The notes beneath the pieces were generated by a model, which worked only from the letters and a program-made list of their open reading frames with translations, ran no database searches and was not told where the DNA came from. Of a DNA stretch of 64,000 bases, positions 26,899-34,891 are shown one piece after another. The translations under genes and the position numbers were made by a program. Location of the stretch: positions 1 to 64,000 of the forward strand of contig NZ_WQDY01000013.1 of the NCBI RefSeq assembly GCF_013033355.1, written 5' to 3'. Each line of letters begins with the position of its first letter. The stretch's first letter is position 1. Source of the DNA: Ruegeria lacuscaerulensis (GTDB taxonomy: Bacteria; Pseudomonadota; Alphaproteobacteria; Rhodobacterales; Rhodobacteraceae).

Positions 26899-27516
26899 TC
26901 ACCAGGTGATGCGTATAGGTGACATCGCCCAGACCATTGTCGCTTCTTTTTCTGTCTTGTTGCGAAAGCGGTGCGAGATCATGGACGGGTAGGAGAAGCT
27001 ATCTCCTTCACGCAAAGAAATGGTCTCGTCCCCGAGACGCAGTTCAACTTCACCGCTTAAGACGATGGCGTGTTGCTCACCTTCAAAGGAATACCCCTCC
27101 AGCGGCTCGGGCGGTTGTCCTGCGCCGGGACGGAATCGCGACAGTATCAGGTAACACTGGCCGGACAACGTGCTGGAAAGTAGTTCGTCCTCAAAGCCCA
27201 GTTCATCTGTTGACCGCGTATACATCGCAGACAGCGCCCTGCGGTTTTCGCGTCGCACGACGTGCTTGCGTTCCAGCGGACCTTCTCCCGACTGTGTGGG
27301 AAAGAACCAACCCGGGTCAACAGCCAGCGCATCGCTGATTTCTGCAAGCAGGTCCTCTGATACCTTGGCCGCGCCAAGTTCAATCCTGCTGAGATAGGCT
27401 TTGGAACATGACACCGCTTCGGACAGGTGCTGCAGGGTCAGTCCACGCGCTTTACGTACTTCGCGAATTTCACTGCCAAGCCGTTGGGCGTCAGTCTGGG
27501 ACACGTCATTTTTCAT
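26899..27516 (-). CDS. XRE-family regulator with C-terminal cupin domain
   Basis: 205 residues. Residues 10-70 are an XRE helix-turn-helix (RLGSEIREVRKARGLTLQHL, then CSKAYLSRIELG), and residues 130-200 a cupin sensor domain (FEGEQHAIVLSGEVELRLGD, then SFSYPSMISHRF). This architecture belongs to the PuuR/MmsR-like group that senses small metabolites. It is divergent from the luciferase-like monooxygenase operon with a palindrome in the shared promoter region, so it is the likely regulator of that operon. Confidence 0.88.
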   Translation of the reverse strand: MKNDVSQTDAQRLGSEIREVRKARGLTLQHLSEAVSCSKAYLSRIELGAAKVSEDLLAEISDALAVDPGWFFPTQSGEGPLERKHVVRRENRRALSAMYTRSTDELGFEDELLSSTLSGQCYLILSRFRPGAGQPPEPLEGYSFEGEQHAIVLSGEVELRLGDETISLREGDSFSYPSMISHRFRNKTEKEATMVWAMSPIRITW

Positions 27517-27532
27517 GTGTTCAGGATAAATG

Positions 27533-27574
27533 ATTTCAGTTGACTTATCGATACAAAATCAACTTAGTTGAAAT
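27533..27574. promoter_or_regulatory. Palindromic site in the regulator/monooxygenase promoter region
   Basis: TCAACTTAGTTGA (27559-27571) is a perfect 6+1+6 palindrome. A further half-site-like TCAGTTGA lies at 27536-27543, and outer ATTTCA/TGAAAT arms bracket both. It is the best operator candidate for the divergent XRE-cupin regulator. Confidence 0.5.
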
Positions 27575-27618
27575 ATAGGAAAAAAATCAACCACGCTTGG
27601 ACTGCATGGGAGGAAGCT

Positions 27619-28809
27619 ATGCGCTTTGATTTGATTGCCAATTTTAGCCCCGGCGAGACGATTCCATGGGCGCGCACGCTGGAAATGATCCTCGAACAGT
27701 GTTCCTTAGCCGAGCAGGCTGGTTTCACGACCGCATGGTTTACCGAGCATCACTTTGCTCACAATGGCTATATGAATGCGCCGCCCAACCCGATCCAGAT
27801 GGGTACGCATGTGGCCGCGCACTGCAAGAAACTGCGGGTTGGGACGGCCCCCATCATCTTGCCCGATTGGCACCCCCTGCGTGTCGCCGAAGATGCTGCA
27901 ATGTTGGATAATATGACCCAAGGCAGGGTTGATTTTGGCGTTGCCAAGGGCATCAACGAACGCTCGACCCTTCAATTCAATAAGGACGCGGACCGGCGCG
28001 ACAATGCTAAGGTGATGCGACTGTATCAGGAAAGCCTTGAGATTATCCTGAAAGCCTGGACCAACGAGGCGTTCACCCATCACGGTGAGTTCTATCAGTT
28101 CCCGGTTCCCGGATGGAAAGAGACCAACCGGTTCTTTGATCCTCTCGACCCGCGCTACCACGACGAAGACGGCGAATACAAAGCGATGTATGTGCATCCG
28201 CGCCCCTATTCCAACCCGCATCCGCCGGTTTGGCTGATGTCGAACGCTCCGCCCACATTCAAACTGGCAGGCGAACGTGGCTGGGGCGTGATCTCGATGG
28301 CGGCGGGTCCCAAGGCAACGCTGGCCTGTTGGGAGCCTTATCGTCAGGCTCTGTCGCAACGCGAAGGGCGTGAAGTAAAGCTGGGCGAGGGCGTTGGTGT
28401 TTGCACGGCGTTTTATGTCGGTGAAAGCATGGAAGAGGCGGTGAACACGATCCGCGGCCCGATCAATGCCTATTATGAATTCCTCGGCGGGTCGCGTCCC
28501 AAAGGGGAATGGACCAAGCATGGCTATCTGGATGTCGGTGAACAGATGACGCCGGAAGATGAGGATATGGACTGGTTTGATTTCCTCAACAAGCGCGGGA
28601 TCATTGTGGTGGGCGATGCCGAATACGTCGCGGATCGCTTTGCCGAGCGGCAGGAAACCATCGGCCTCGATCACCTCATGCTGATGCAGCAATATACCGG
28701 TGTGGCTTACAAAAAGATCCTCGCCAGCTGGCATCGCCTGTTCGAGCACGTGGTTCCCAAGTTCGGCACGCAATCCATCGCGCAAAAAAGGATGCTGGAA
28801 CATGCTTGA
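27619..28809 (+). CDS. LLM-class flavin-dependent monooxygenase
   Basis: 396 residues from the ATG at 27619, preceded by GGGAGGAA. It is a bacterial luciferase-like TIM barrel: AEQAGFTTAWFTEHHFAHNG, LRVGTAPIILPDWHPLRVAE DAAMLD and GRVDFGVAKG are the family segments around the flavin phosphate and active site. These enzymes take reduced FMN from a separate reductase and insert oxygen into substrates such as alkanals, terpenes, alkanes or chelators. The flavin reductase needed is encoded two genes downstream. Its last codons overlap the GST start. Confidence 0.9.
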   Translation: MRFDLIANFSPGETIPWARTLEMILEQCSLAEQAGFTTAWFTEHHFAHNGYMNAPPNPIQMGTHVAAHCKKLRVGTAPIILPDWHPLRVAEDAAMLDNMTQGRVDFGVAKGINERSTLQFNKDADRRDNAKVMRLYQESLEIILKAWTNEAFTHHGEFYQFPVPGWKETNRFFDPLDPRYHDEDGEYKAMYVHPRPYSNPHPPVWLMSNAPPTFKLAGERGWGVISMAAGPKATLACWEPYRQALSQREGREVKLGEGVGVCTAFYVGESMEEAVNTIRGPINAYYEFLGGSRPKGEWTKHGYLDVGEQMTPEDEDMDWFDFLNKRGIIVVGDAEYVADRFAERQETIGLDHLMLMQQYTGVAYKKILASWHRLFEHVVPKFGTQSIAQKRMLEHA

Positions 28810-29479
28810 AATATGGGGGCGTCCCTATTCATCGAATGTGATTCCGGTGATCTGGACAGCGAATGAGCTGGGGTTGGACTATACGCTGCAACTGGCCGGC
28901 GGCAGCTTTGGCAAGCTCGACACCGAAGTGTACGCGCAGATCAATCCTAACAGGATGATCCCGGCGATCCGCGATGGCGACTTTGCATTGTGGGAAAGCC
29001 TCGCCATCGTACGTTATCTCTGTGACCGCTACGGTGCGGGAACGCTGAGCCCTTCGGACGTTCAAACCCGTGCGACTGCGGATCAGTGGATGGAGTGGTC
29101 TGCCAGTCGTGCCTTTGGGCCGGTGATCTACCTGTTCTTCGCAACGGTACGTACGCAACCCGACCAGCGCGACCCGGAAAAGATCGCCAAGCTGCGTGAT
29201 GAGGCGCATGAAGCCCTGACCCTTCTGGATCAACACCTTGCGGATCGTGCCTATGTCTGCGGGGACAGCTTTACGATGGCCGATATTCCCTTGGGCTGTG
29301 TGGCCTATCGTTACTTCAACGTCGAGGTCGACCGCCCGCCCTTGCCAAATGTCGAGGCCTGGTACCAGCGACTCGCGGCCCGCCCCGCGTACCGCGATCA
29401 CGTCATGCGCCACTTCGGGACCAACCCCGATGAATGGGCTGCGCTGGAAAAAGCCTGTGCCAGCGAAGGGGTGCTATGA
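28802..29479 (+). CDS. Glutathione S-transferase
   Basis: 225 residues from the ATG at 28802, which lies inside the last codons of the monooxygenase gene. Thioredoxin-like N-terminal domain (MLEIWGRPYSSNVIPVIWTA NELGL, then NRMIPAIRDGDFALWESLAI VRYL with the Ser that binds the gamma-glutamyl group) and an all-helical C-terminal domain (YVCGDSFTMADIPLGCVAYR). It is a theta/beta-like cytosolic GST that would conjugate or isomerise an electrophile with glutathione, perhaps an epoxide or unsaturated carbonyl made by the monooxygenase. Confidence 0.9.
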   Translation: MLEIWGRPYSSNVIPVIWTANELGLDYTLQLAGGSFGKLDTEVYAQINPNRMIPAIRDGDFALWESLAIVRYLCDRYGAGTLSPSDVQTRATADQWMEWSASRAFGPVIYLFFATVRTQPDQRDPEKIAKLRDEAHEALTLLDQHLADRAYVCGDSFTMADIPLGCVAYRYFNVEVDRPPLPNVEAWYQRLAARPAYRDHVMRHFGTNPDEWAALEKACASEGVL

Positions 29480-29961
29480 TGGACGTCCGCGACTATCGCC
29501 GCGCCCTTGGTGCCTTTCCGACGGGGGTGACCATCATCGCCACCTATGACGCGGACGGTGCGCCATGGGGCCTGACCGCCAATTCCTTTACCTCGGTCTC
29601 ATTGCAGCCGCCGGTTATCTCGGTTTGCGTCGCAAAGTCCGGCCGTGTCTTTCCGGCGCTGTCGCAATGCGATCATTTCGCCGTCAATATCCTGTCGGCC
29701 GATCAGAAAGACCTGGCGATGCACTTCGCCAGTGATGTCGAAAACCGGTTTACCGATACCGAATGGACCGCCGGAACCGCGACCCCGCTGATCCCCGGAG
29801 CGTCGGCACAATTGGAATGCACGGTTCACAGCAGGGTCGATGCCGACGATCATGAAATCCTTCTGGGTCGAGTCGTTAACTACACCCACGTGCCCATCCC
29901 CCCACTTGTCTATTGCCGTGGTGCATTTTTCTCAGCACCCCAACCCGAGGCTTCGCCATGA
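29476..29961 (+). CDS. Flavin reductase family protein
   Basis: 161 residues; the ATG overlaps the GST stop (ATGATG), so 29479 is an alternative start. It has the NADH:FMN oxidoreductase (HpaC/DszD-like) split-barrel pattern: RRALGAFPTGVTIIATYDAD, then GLTANSFTSVSLQPPVISVC V, FAVNILSADQKDLAMHFAS and a terminal LVYCRGAFFSA. It supplies reduced flavin for the LLM-class monooxygenase in the same operon. Its stop overlaps the following hydrolase start. Confidence 0.92.
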   Translation: MMDVRDYRRALGAFPTGVTIIATYDADGAPWGLTANSFTSVSLQPPVISVCVAKSGRVFPALSQCDHFAVNILSADQKDLAMHFASDVENRFTDTEWTAGTATPLIPGASAQLECTVHSRVDADDHEILLGRVVNYTHVPIPPLVYCRGAFFSAPQPEASP

Positions 29962-30854
29962 AAGATCATCTGACCTATCACACCCGCTTCAGTCCTGATG
30001 AGTTCGACGCGCAATACAATCTGCGGGCAGGGCGGCCTGACTATGAAGAGACTGTCATTCCCGCATGGAGCCGCGACAGCGAGGCCGCGCGCGCCACATC
30101 CGATTGCAGCCTCGATATCCGCTATGGCGAAGGTGAGAAACAAAAGCTCGATGTTTTCCGCTGTCCGGATGTGGATGCCCCAACACTGGTGTATGTCCAT
30201 GGCGGCTATTGGCAACGCGGCGACAAGTCGATTTACAGCTTCATCGCTCCGCCCTTTGTCGCGGCAGGGTGCAATGTTGTAATCGTCGGCTATGACCTGT
30301 GCCCATCGGTAACCATCACGCGTATTTCCGAAGAAATCCGCGAAGCGATGGCTTTTATTTGGCGCAATGCACGTGATTTGGGTCTTAATCCAGACCGTAT
30401 CACCGTGATGGGTCATTCGGCTGGCGGCCATATTACGCAGATGATGATGGCGACCGATTGGCCCTCGCTTGGCAACGATCTTCCTGCAGACCTGATCAAA
30501 TCCGGCATCCCGGTGTCCCCGCTCAGCTATCTGGAACCGGTGCGCCTGACTGAAGCGCTGAATGCCGGTATCCGGATGACGCCGAAAGAGGCCGAAGCGG
30601 AAAGCCCGATGACCAACCACCCGCCAATCACGAATGCACCGCAGCTGGTCGTTGTCGGTGGCGCGGAAACCGACGAATTTCACCGGCAAGCTCGGATGTA
30701 TGTCGAAAAATATGGGACCGCAGACCGCGAGGTCGGCCTCTACATCGTCCCGGACGTCGATCACTTTGACGAATTGAACGTGCTTGTCGACCCGGCAAGC
30801 CCGTTCTTCACGCACACTTGCGATATGCTTCAAGGAAAAGGACCGCAATCATGA
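29958..30854 (+). CDS. Alpha/beta hydrolase, kynurenine-formamidase-like
   Basis: 298 residues; the ATG overlaps the reductase stop. Oxyanion motif VYVHGGYWQRGDKSIYSF, nucleophile elbow VMGHSAGGHI and a C-terminal His in DVDHFDELN complete the triad. HGGYW followed by GHSAGG is typical of arylformamidases and related carboxyl esterases. In this operon it may hydrolyse an ester, amide or lactone formed by oxygen insertion. No other kynurenine gene is near, so tryptophan breakdown is unlikely. Confidence 0.85.
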   Translation: MKDHLTYHTRFSPDEFDAQYNLRAGRPDYEETVIPAWSRDSEAARATSDCSLDIRYGEGEKQKLDVFRCPDVDAPTLVYVHGGYWQRGDKSIYSFIAPPFVAAGCNVVIVGYDLCPSVTITRISEEIREAMAFIWRNARDLGLNPDRITVMGHSAGGHITQMMMATDWPSLGNDLPADLIKSGIPVSPLSYLEPVRLTEALNAGIRMTPKEAEAESPMTNHPPITNAPQLVVVGGAETDEFHRQARMYVEKYGTADREVGLYIVPDVDHFDELNVLVDPASPFFTHTCDMLQGKGPQS

Positions 30855-31225
30855 CCGCTTTGACCCGAGACCTCGTCGACGCCGTCGGCGACGCGTTTAA
30901 TGCCAATGACATCGATGCCGTTATGAAGCATTTCGCAGACGACGCCACATTTGATCACGCCGTCGGTCCGGACGAGCATGGCGTGCGTCTGGAAGGCGCC
31001 GAAACGATCCGGGGTGCATTTTCTGCGCTGTTCGAAAAAGTCGAAAACGTGCACTGGGAAACGCTGGACTGCGCGATCTCGGGCAACAAAGCCTACTGTG
31101 AATACCGGCGCACCGCGACGCACAAGGATGGTTCGAAAGAAGAGTTCTTCAGCGTCGACATCCTGACCTATCGCGATGGGCTAATTGTGCACAAAGACAC
31201 CTATTACAAACAACGGACAAGCTGA
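30851..31225 (+). CDS. SnoaL/NTF2-like protein
   Basis: 124 residues from the ATG that overlaps the hydrolase stop. It has the cone-like NTF2 pattern: DAVGDAFNANDIDAVMKHFA DDATFDHAVG, then ETIRGAFSALFEKVENVHWE and a final beta sheet (CEYRRTATHKDGSKEEFFSV DILTYRDGLI). Members act as small cyclases, isomerases, hydratases or ligand carriers. It ends the monooxygenase operon and may handle the reactive product. Confidence 0.82.
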   Translation: MTALTRDLVDAVGDAFNANDIDAVMKHFADDATFDHAVGPDEHGVRLEGAETIRGAFSALFEKVENVHWETLDCAISGNKAYCEYRRTATHKDGSKEEFFSVDILTYRDGLIVHKDTYYKQRTS

Positions 31226-31577
31226 TCAGTTCACTTCGCTGCGATCAAATCTCTAAAGACTTGCTGAAGAAACCAGCCATCGTTTTGGGTGCTGTATCAT
31301 GTTCGTGAGGCCAATTTACTGCGACGGTTCTGTCGTCGAAGGACCCTGGTCCGGGGCTACATGCAACGCTTACAAAATCAAGGCTGTGTCAGTCGTCATC
31401 CAATTTTGACCCCCTTAGTGATGAACCGGCCCGGCGCCGCGCAACCTCCATTTAACGCAGTTGTGGCGGGCCTGCGGGGTTTGTTATTAACGTTTTTCGC
31501 TGTTTTTGAATCGCCAGCTTTCATCCCCGGTTTCGAAGATCTTGCAGTGGTGTGTAATCTGAACGATGCACCGGGAT
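31226..31577. other. Intergenic region between convergent operons
   Basis: About 350 bases. A plus-strand frame of 100 codons (31289-31591) is open but has no family resemblance and overlaps the end of the opposite gene. The phrase GTCAGTCGTCATCCAATTTT (around 31386-31405) reminds me of insertion-sequence terminal sequences in related genomes, but no transposase or matching inverted end is visible. No clear terminator was found. Confidence 0.3.
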
Positions 31578-32732
31578 TTATTCCAACTTGACCCAAGCCG
31601 CATTCCTTGAAGAGCTTTGCACGCAAGCGGCTACAAACTTAACACCATTGAGCCCGTCGTGAACCGTTGGATAAACAATCGAAGCGTCAGGTGAAATCCC
31701 GTTTCGGAAAGCTAGGATTGCCTCAGCAGCTTCTCCATAGATATTAGCGAAACCTTCTAGATATCCCTCGGGATGGCCCGGAGGAACTCTGCTCAACCGA
31801 TTGGCAGCGTCACCAGCTCCAGCTCCATTTCGGGTGATCAGGCGCTTGGGCTCGTTGTATGGCGTGAACCAAAGGTAATTGGGATCTTCCTGAGACCACT
31901 CCAATCCCCCTTTTTCGCCATAGACGCGCAAACGAAGTGCGTTTTCATTGCCGGGTGCCACCTGAGAAGACCACAGCATACCACGCGCTCCGCCTTCGAA
32001 ACGAAGCAAGACATGCGCGTTGTCATCGACTTTGCGCCCCGGCACAAAGGCCTGCAAGTCCGCCGCCAAGCTTTCCACTGTCAGCCCGGTCACAAAGCAG
32101 GCAAGGTTGTAAGCATGGGTTCCGATGTCACCGGTTGATCCACCTGCGCCCGAGCGTTCGGGATCGGTTCGCCATTCCGCCTGTTTGAAGTCCTGCTGTT
32201 CGGTCAGCCAGTCCTGCGGGTATTCAACCTGAACCACGCGGATCTTGCCAATATCGCCGTTGGCAACCATTTCCCGCGCCTGCCGAACCATCGGATAGCC
32301 CGTGTAATTGTGGGTCAAAATGAATAGAGCGTTCGCGCTTTCTGCCGCTTTGACCAGCTTTTTTGCATCAGAAAGGGTCGAGGTGAGTGGCTTGTCACAA
32401 ATGACATGAATACCGCGTTTCAGGAACTCACGTGCGGCTGCATAATGGACGTGATTTGGCGTAACGATTGACACCGCCTCGATCCCAGATTTCAGCCGGG
32501 CTTCTCTTATCGCCATCTGCTTGAAGTCTTCATAAACTCGTTCGAGGCCTAATGCCTCACCACTTTCAAGAGATTTCTGTGGTGTCGAAGACAAAGCTCC
32601 GGCAACCAGCTCGAACTTGTCGTCCAGTCGCGCGGCTATGCGATGAACGCCGCCGATGAAAGCGTCGTTTCCGCCGCCAACCATGCCAAGTCGAATGCGT
32701 CCTGACGTTTCTTCGCTGCGTCCTGTGACCAT
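31578..32732 (-). CDS. Gfo/Idh/MocA-family sugar dehydrogenase
   Basis: 384 residues from the ATG at 32732 that overlaps the stop of the TIM-barrel gene (TGATG). N-terminal Rossmann motif IRLGMVGGGNDAFIGGVHR, conserved VTPNHVHYAAAREFLKRGIH followed by VICDKPLTSTL with the catalytic Lys (EKP-type motif), and GGSTGDIGTHAYNLACFVTG, whose Asp and His complete the active site. Such enzymes oxidise or reduce one hydroxyl of a sugar, inositol or sugar acid with NAD(P). It is the last gene of the ten-gene ABC/DhaKL operon. Confidence 0.92.
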   Translation of the reverse strand: MVTGRSEETSGRIRLGMVGGGNDAFIGGVHRIAARLDDKFELVAGALSSTPQKSLESGEALGLERVYEDFKQMAIREARLKSGIEAVSIVTPNHVHYAAAREFLKRGIHVICDKPLTSTLSDAKKLVKAAESANALFILTHNYTGYPMVRQAREMVANGDIGKIRVVQVEYPQDWLTEQQDFKQAEWRTDPERSGAGGSTGDIGTHAYNLACFVTGLTVESLAADLQAFVPGRKVDDNAHVLLRFEGGARGMLWSSQVAPGNENALRLRVYGEKGGLEWSQEDPNYLWFTPYNEPKRLITRNGAGAGDAANRLSRVPPGHPEGYLEGFANIYGEAAEAILAFRNGISPDASIVYPTVHDGLNGVKFVAACVQSSSRNAAWVKLE

Positions 32733-33787
32733 CACTTGATCCCCAGCATTGCACGATTTGCGGGTTCGTCGGCACCACCATCCGCGAAGTCATCAAAAGC
32801 TTTCCCGGTCACACGGATAATGTGATCTGACACAAACCGAGCGCCTTCGCGCGCACCATCCTCGGGGTGTTTGAGACAGCACTCCCATTCGACCACAGCC
32901 CAGCCATCAAAGTCATTCGCGGCCATCTTTGAGAAGACTGCACCGAAATCCACTTGGCCATCACCAAGCGACCGAAACCGTCCGGCCCGATCTACCCAGC
33001 TTTGATACCCGGAATAAACGCCCTGACGACCGGTTGGATTAAACTCGGCATCCTTAACATGGAACATGCGTATTCGGTCCTTGTAGATGTCGATGTTGTC
33101 CAGGTAGTCGAGGCACTGAAGAACGTAATGCGACGGGTCGTATAACATGCACGCGCGAGGGTGATTGCCCGTCCTCTCAAGAAACATTTCGTAGGTCACG
33201 CCGTCGTGGAGATCCTCTCCGGGGTGAATTTCGTAGCAGACATCAACGCCGCATTCTTCGGCGTGATCAAGGATCGGTACCCAACGACGAGCGAGTTCAT
33301 CAAACGCCGTTTCAATCAAGCCTGCGGGTCGCTGAGGCCAAGGATAGACATAGGGCCATGCCAATGCGCCTGAGAATGTTGCATGTGCCGAAATGCCCAA
33401 GTTTTTTGATGCTGACAGTGCCTTTTTAACCTGATCTACGGCCCATTCTTGGCGGGCTTTCGGGTTCCCCCGAACGCTTTCGGCTGCAAAGCCATCAAAC
33501 GCACTGTCATAGGCTGGGTGAACGGCGACTAACTGGCCCTGAAGGTGCGTTGAAAGTTCGGTAACTTCGACGCCATTTTCTTGGGCTTTGCCTTTGAAGT
33601 CATCGCAATAACCGGTGCTGGACGCGGCCTGTTCAAGGTCGAATAGCCGGCCGTCCCAACTGGGCACTTGAACGCCTTTGTATCCACAATCCGCCGCCCA
33701 TTTGGTGATCGCGTCCCACGAATTGAACGGTGCTTCGTCCCCCGCAAATTGCGCAAGAAACAAAGCTGGACCTTTGATCGTCTTCAT
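32732..33787 (-). CDS. Sugar phosphate isomerase/epimerase-like TIM barrel
   Basis: 351 residues; GGGGAGGA precedes the ATG. It has the xylose-isomerase-like TIM barrel (AP endonuclease 2 superfamily) with metal-ligand segments CYEIHPGEDLHDG, MLYDPSHYVLQ, FHVKDAEFNPTG and GWAVVEWECCLKHPEDG. Close relatives pair with Gfo/Idh/MocA dehydrogenases in sugar, inositol and tetritol pathways and isomerise a keto-sugar or its acid. Here it is directly coupled to such a dehydrogenase. Confidence 0.9.
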   Translation of the reverse strand: MKTIKGPALFLAQFAGDEAPFNSWDAITKWAADCGYKGVQVPSWDGRLFDLEQAASSTGYCDDFKGKAQENGVEVTELSTHLQGQLVAVHPAYDSAFDGFAAESVRGNPKARQEWAVDQVKKALSASKNLGISAHATFSGALAWPYVYPWPQRPAGLIETAFDELARRWVPILDHAEECGVDVCYEIHPGEDLHDGVTYEMFLERTGNHPRACMLYDPSHYVLQCLDYLDNIDIYKDRIRMFHVKDAEFNPTGRQGVYSGYQSWVDRAGRFRSLGDGQVDFGAVFSKMAANDFDGWAVVEWECCLKHPEDGAREGARFVSDHIIRVTGKAFDDFADGGADEPANRAMLGIK

Positions 33788-33814
33788 AATAATTCCTCCC
33801 CAAAACCTATGCCT

Positions 33815-34891
33815 CTATGGCGGTAAATTTTCCTTCAGATAGATGTCGATACGGATGCGTTCCTGCGCTTTGTTGAATGGAACCTTGTCCGAAGTTGCGC
33901 GCAGCAGACGTACGGCAGAACGAACGATGTGGCCGGTGTCTTGCGAGATTAGAGCGTCAAATGTACCCAGCCTAAGCGCTTCCCGACTAAGCGGTGTGAG
34001 CTCATGAGCAATGATCACCAGATCTTCGCTGAGCTTGTTCTCGGAAAGAAATTGAATCAGACCTGCATTGCCCGCAGCTGACGAATAAATTCCGACCAGA
34101 TCCGGGTAGGTTTCAAAAATTTCGGGCAGCAAAGTGTAGATTAGATCTGGGTCATCCCGGCCCTCGACAGATGCCACGACTTCGAGATGAGGGAAATCCT
34201 CTGCCACAACAATATCAAAACCCTGACGCCTTTCTAGGTGATCGCGTGCCAAACGAGAGCCTGTCAGGACCAGTACTTTGCCTTTGCGATCTACAAATCG
34301 CCCCATCAACTGGGCGGCTGTGCGTCCTGCAGACACGTTATCGATCCCCACAAAGTGGTCCCGCTCAGAACTCGGCAAGTCAGACACCAAGGCGACGACT
34401 GGAACACCCTTATCTCTGACCCTCTTTACGGCGTCGCGGACAGAAGGTGTTTCAGGACCGAAAACGGCAACTCCATCAACGTCCAAGCTTTCGACAGTAT
34501 CCAGAATGTTGACGATATCCTGCGGCTCAAACGGAGCTACCTTCTTTATCGAAGTACGTGTCCGCTCGATGAATTGGTCACGAGATTGCTCTGCGATCTG
34601 ACTGCTAATCGCCTCTACAAACTCGTTATCCGTGTCCGGTAACACAAAGAGGAAGTTGTAAACTCGGTTTCGCGCAAGGTTGGCCGCAGCCGTGTCGCGC
34701 ACATAGCCCAGCTCATCAATTGCCTTTTGTACTTTCTGTACGGTTACGGCCCGCACGCCGGGGCGTCTGTTCAAGACCCGGTCAACAGTCGCCAGACTGA
34801 CACCCGCAACACGCGCGATGTCATTGACAGTTGGCTTTTTAACCAATTCTAGTTTTTGTTTTTGGTCTTCCACGTGTTCTTCAGCCTTCAA
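33815..34891 (-). CDS. LacI-family regulator of the ABC/DhaKL operon
   Basis: 358 residues. The headpiece starts after a charged N-terminal extension of about 19 residues: TVNDIARVAGVSLATVDRVL NRRPGVRAVTVQKVQKAIDE LGYVRD. The effector domain is of the periplasmic-binding type. The start overlaps the DhaKL gene by 11 bases, and the gene is embedded in the operon between DhaKL and the epimerase, so it should be autoregulated. The twin central-CG palindromes before the binding-protein gene (42132-42179) are its most likely targets. Confidence 0.9.
   Translation of the reverse strand: MKAEEHVEDQKQKLELVKKPTVNDIARVAGVSLATVDRVLNRRPGVRAVTVQKVQKAIDELGYVRDTAAANLARNRVYNFLFVLPDTDNEFVEAISSQIAEQSRDQFIERTRTSIKKVAPFEPQDIVNILDTVESLDVDGVAVFGPETPSVRDAVKRVRDKGVPVVALVSDLPSSERDHFVGIDNVSAGRTAAQLMGRFVDRKGKVLVLTGSRLARDHLERRQGFDIVVAEDFPHLEVVASVEGRDDPDLIYTLLPEIFETYPDLVGIYSSAAGNAGLIQFLSENKLSEDLVIIAHELTPLSREALRLGTFDALISQDTGHIVRSAVRLLRATSDKVPFNKAQERIRIDIYLKENLPP

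Noticed and set aside
27706..28803. 365-codon minus-strand frame under the LLM monooxygenase
   Set aside because: Shadow of a gene whose motifs, start signal and operon overlap are convincing.
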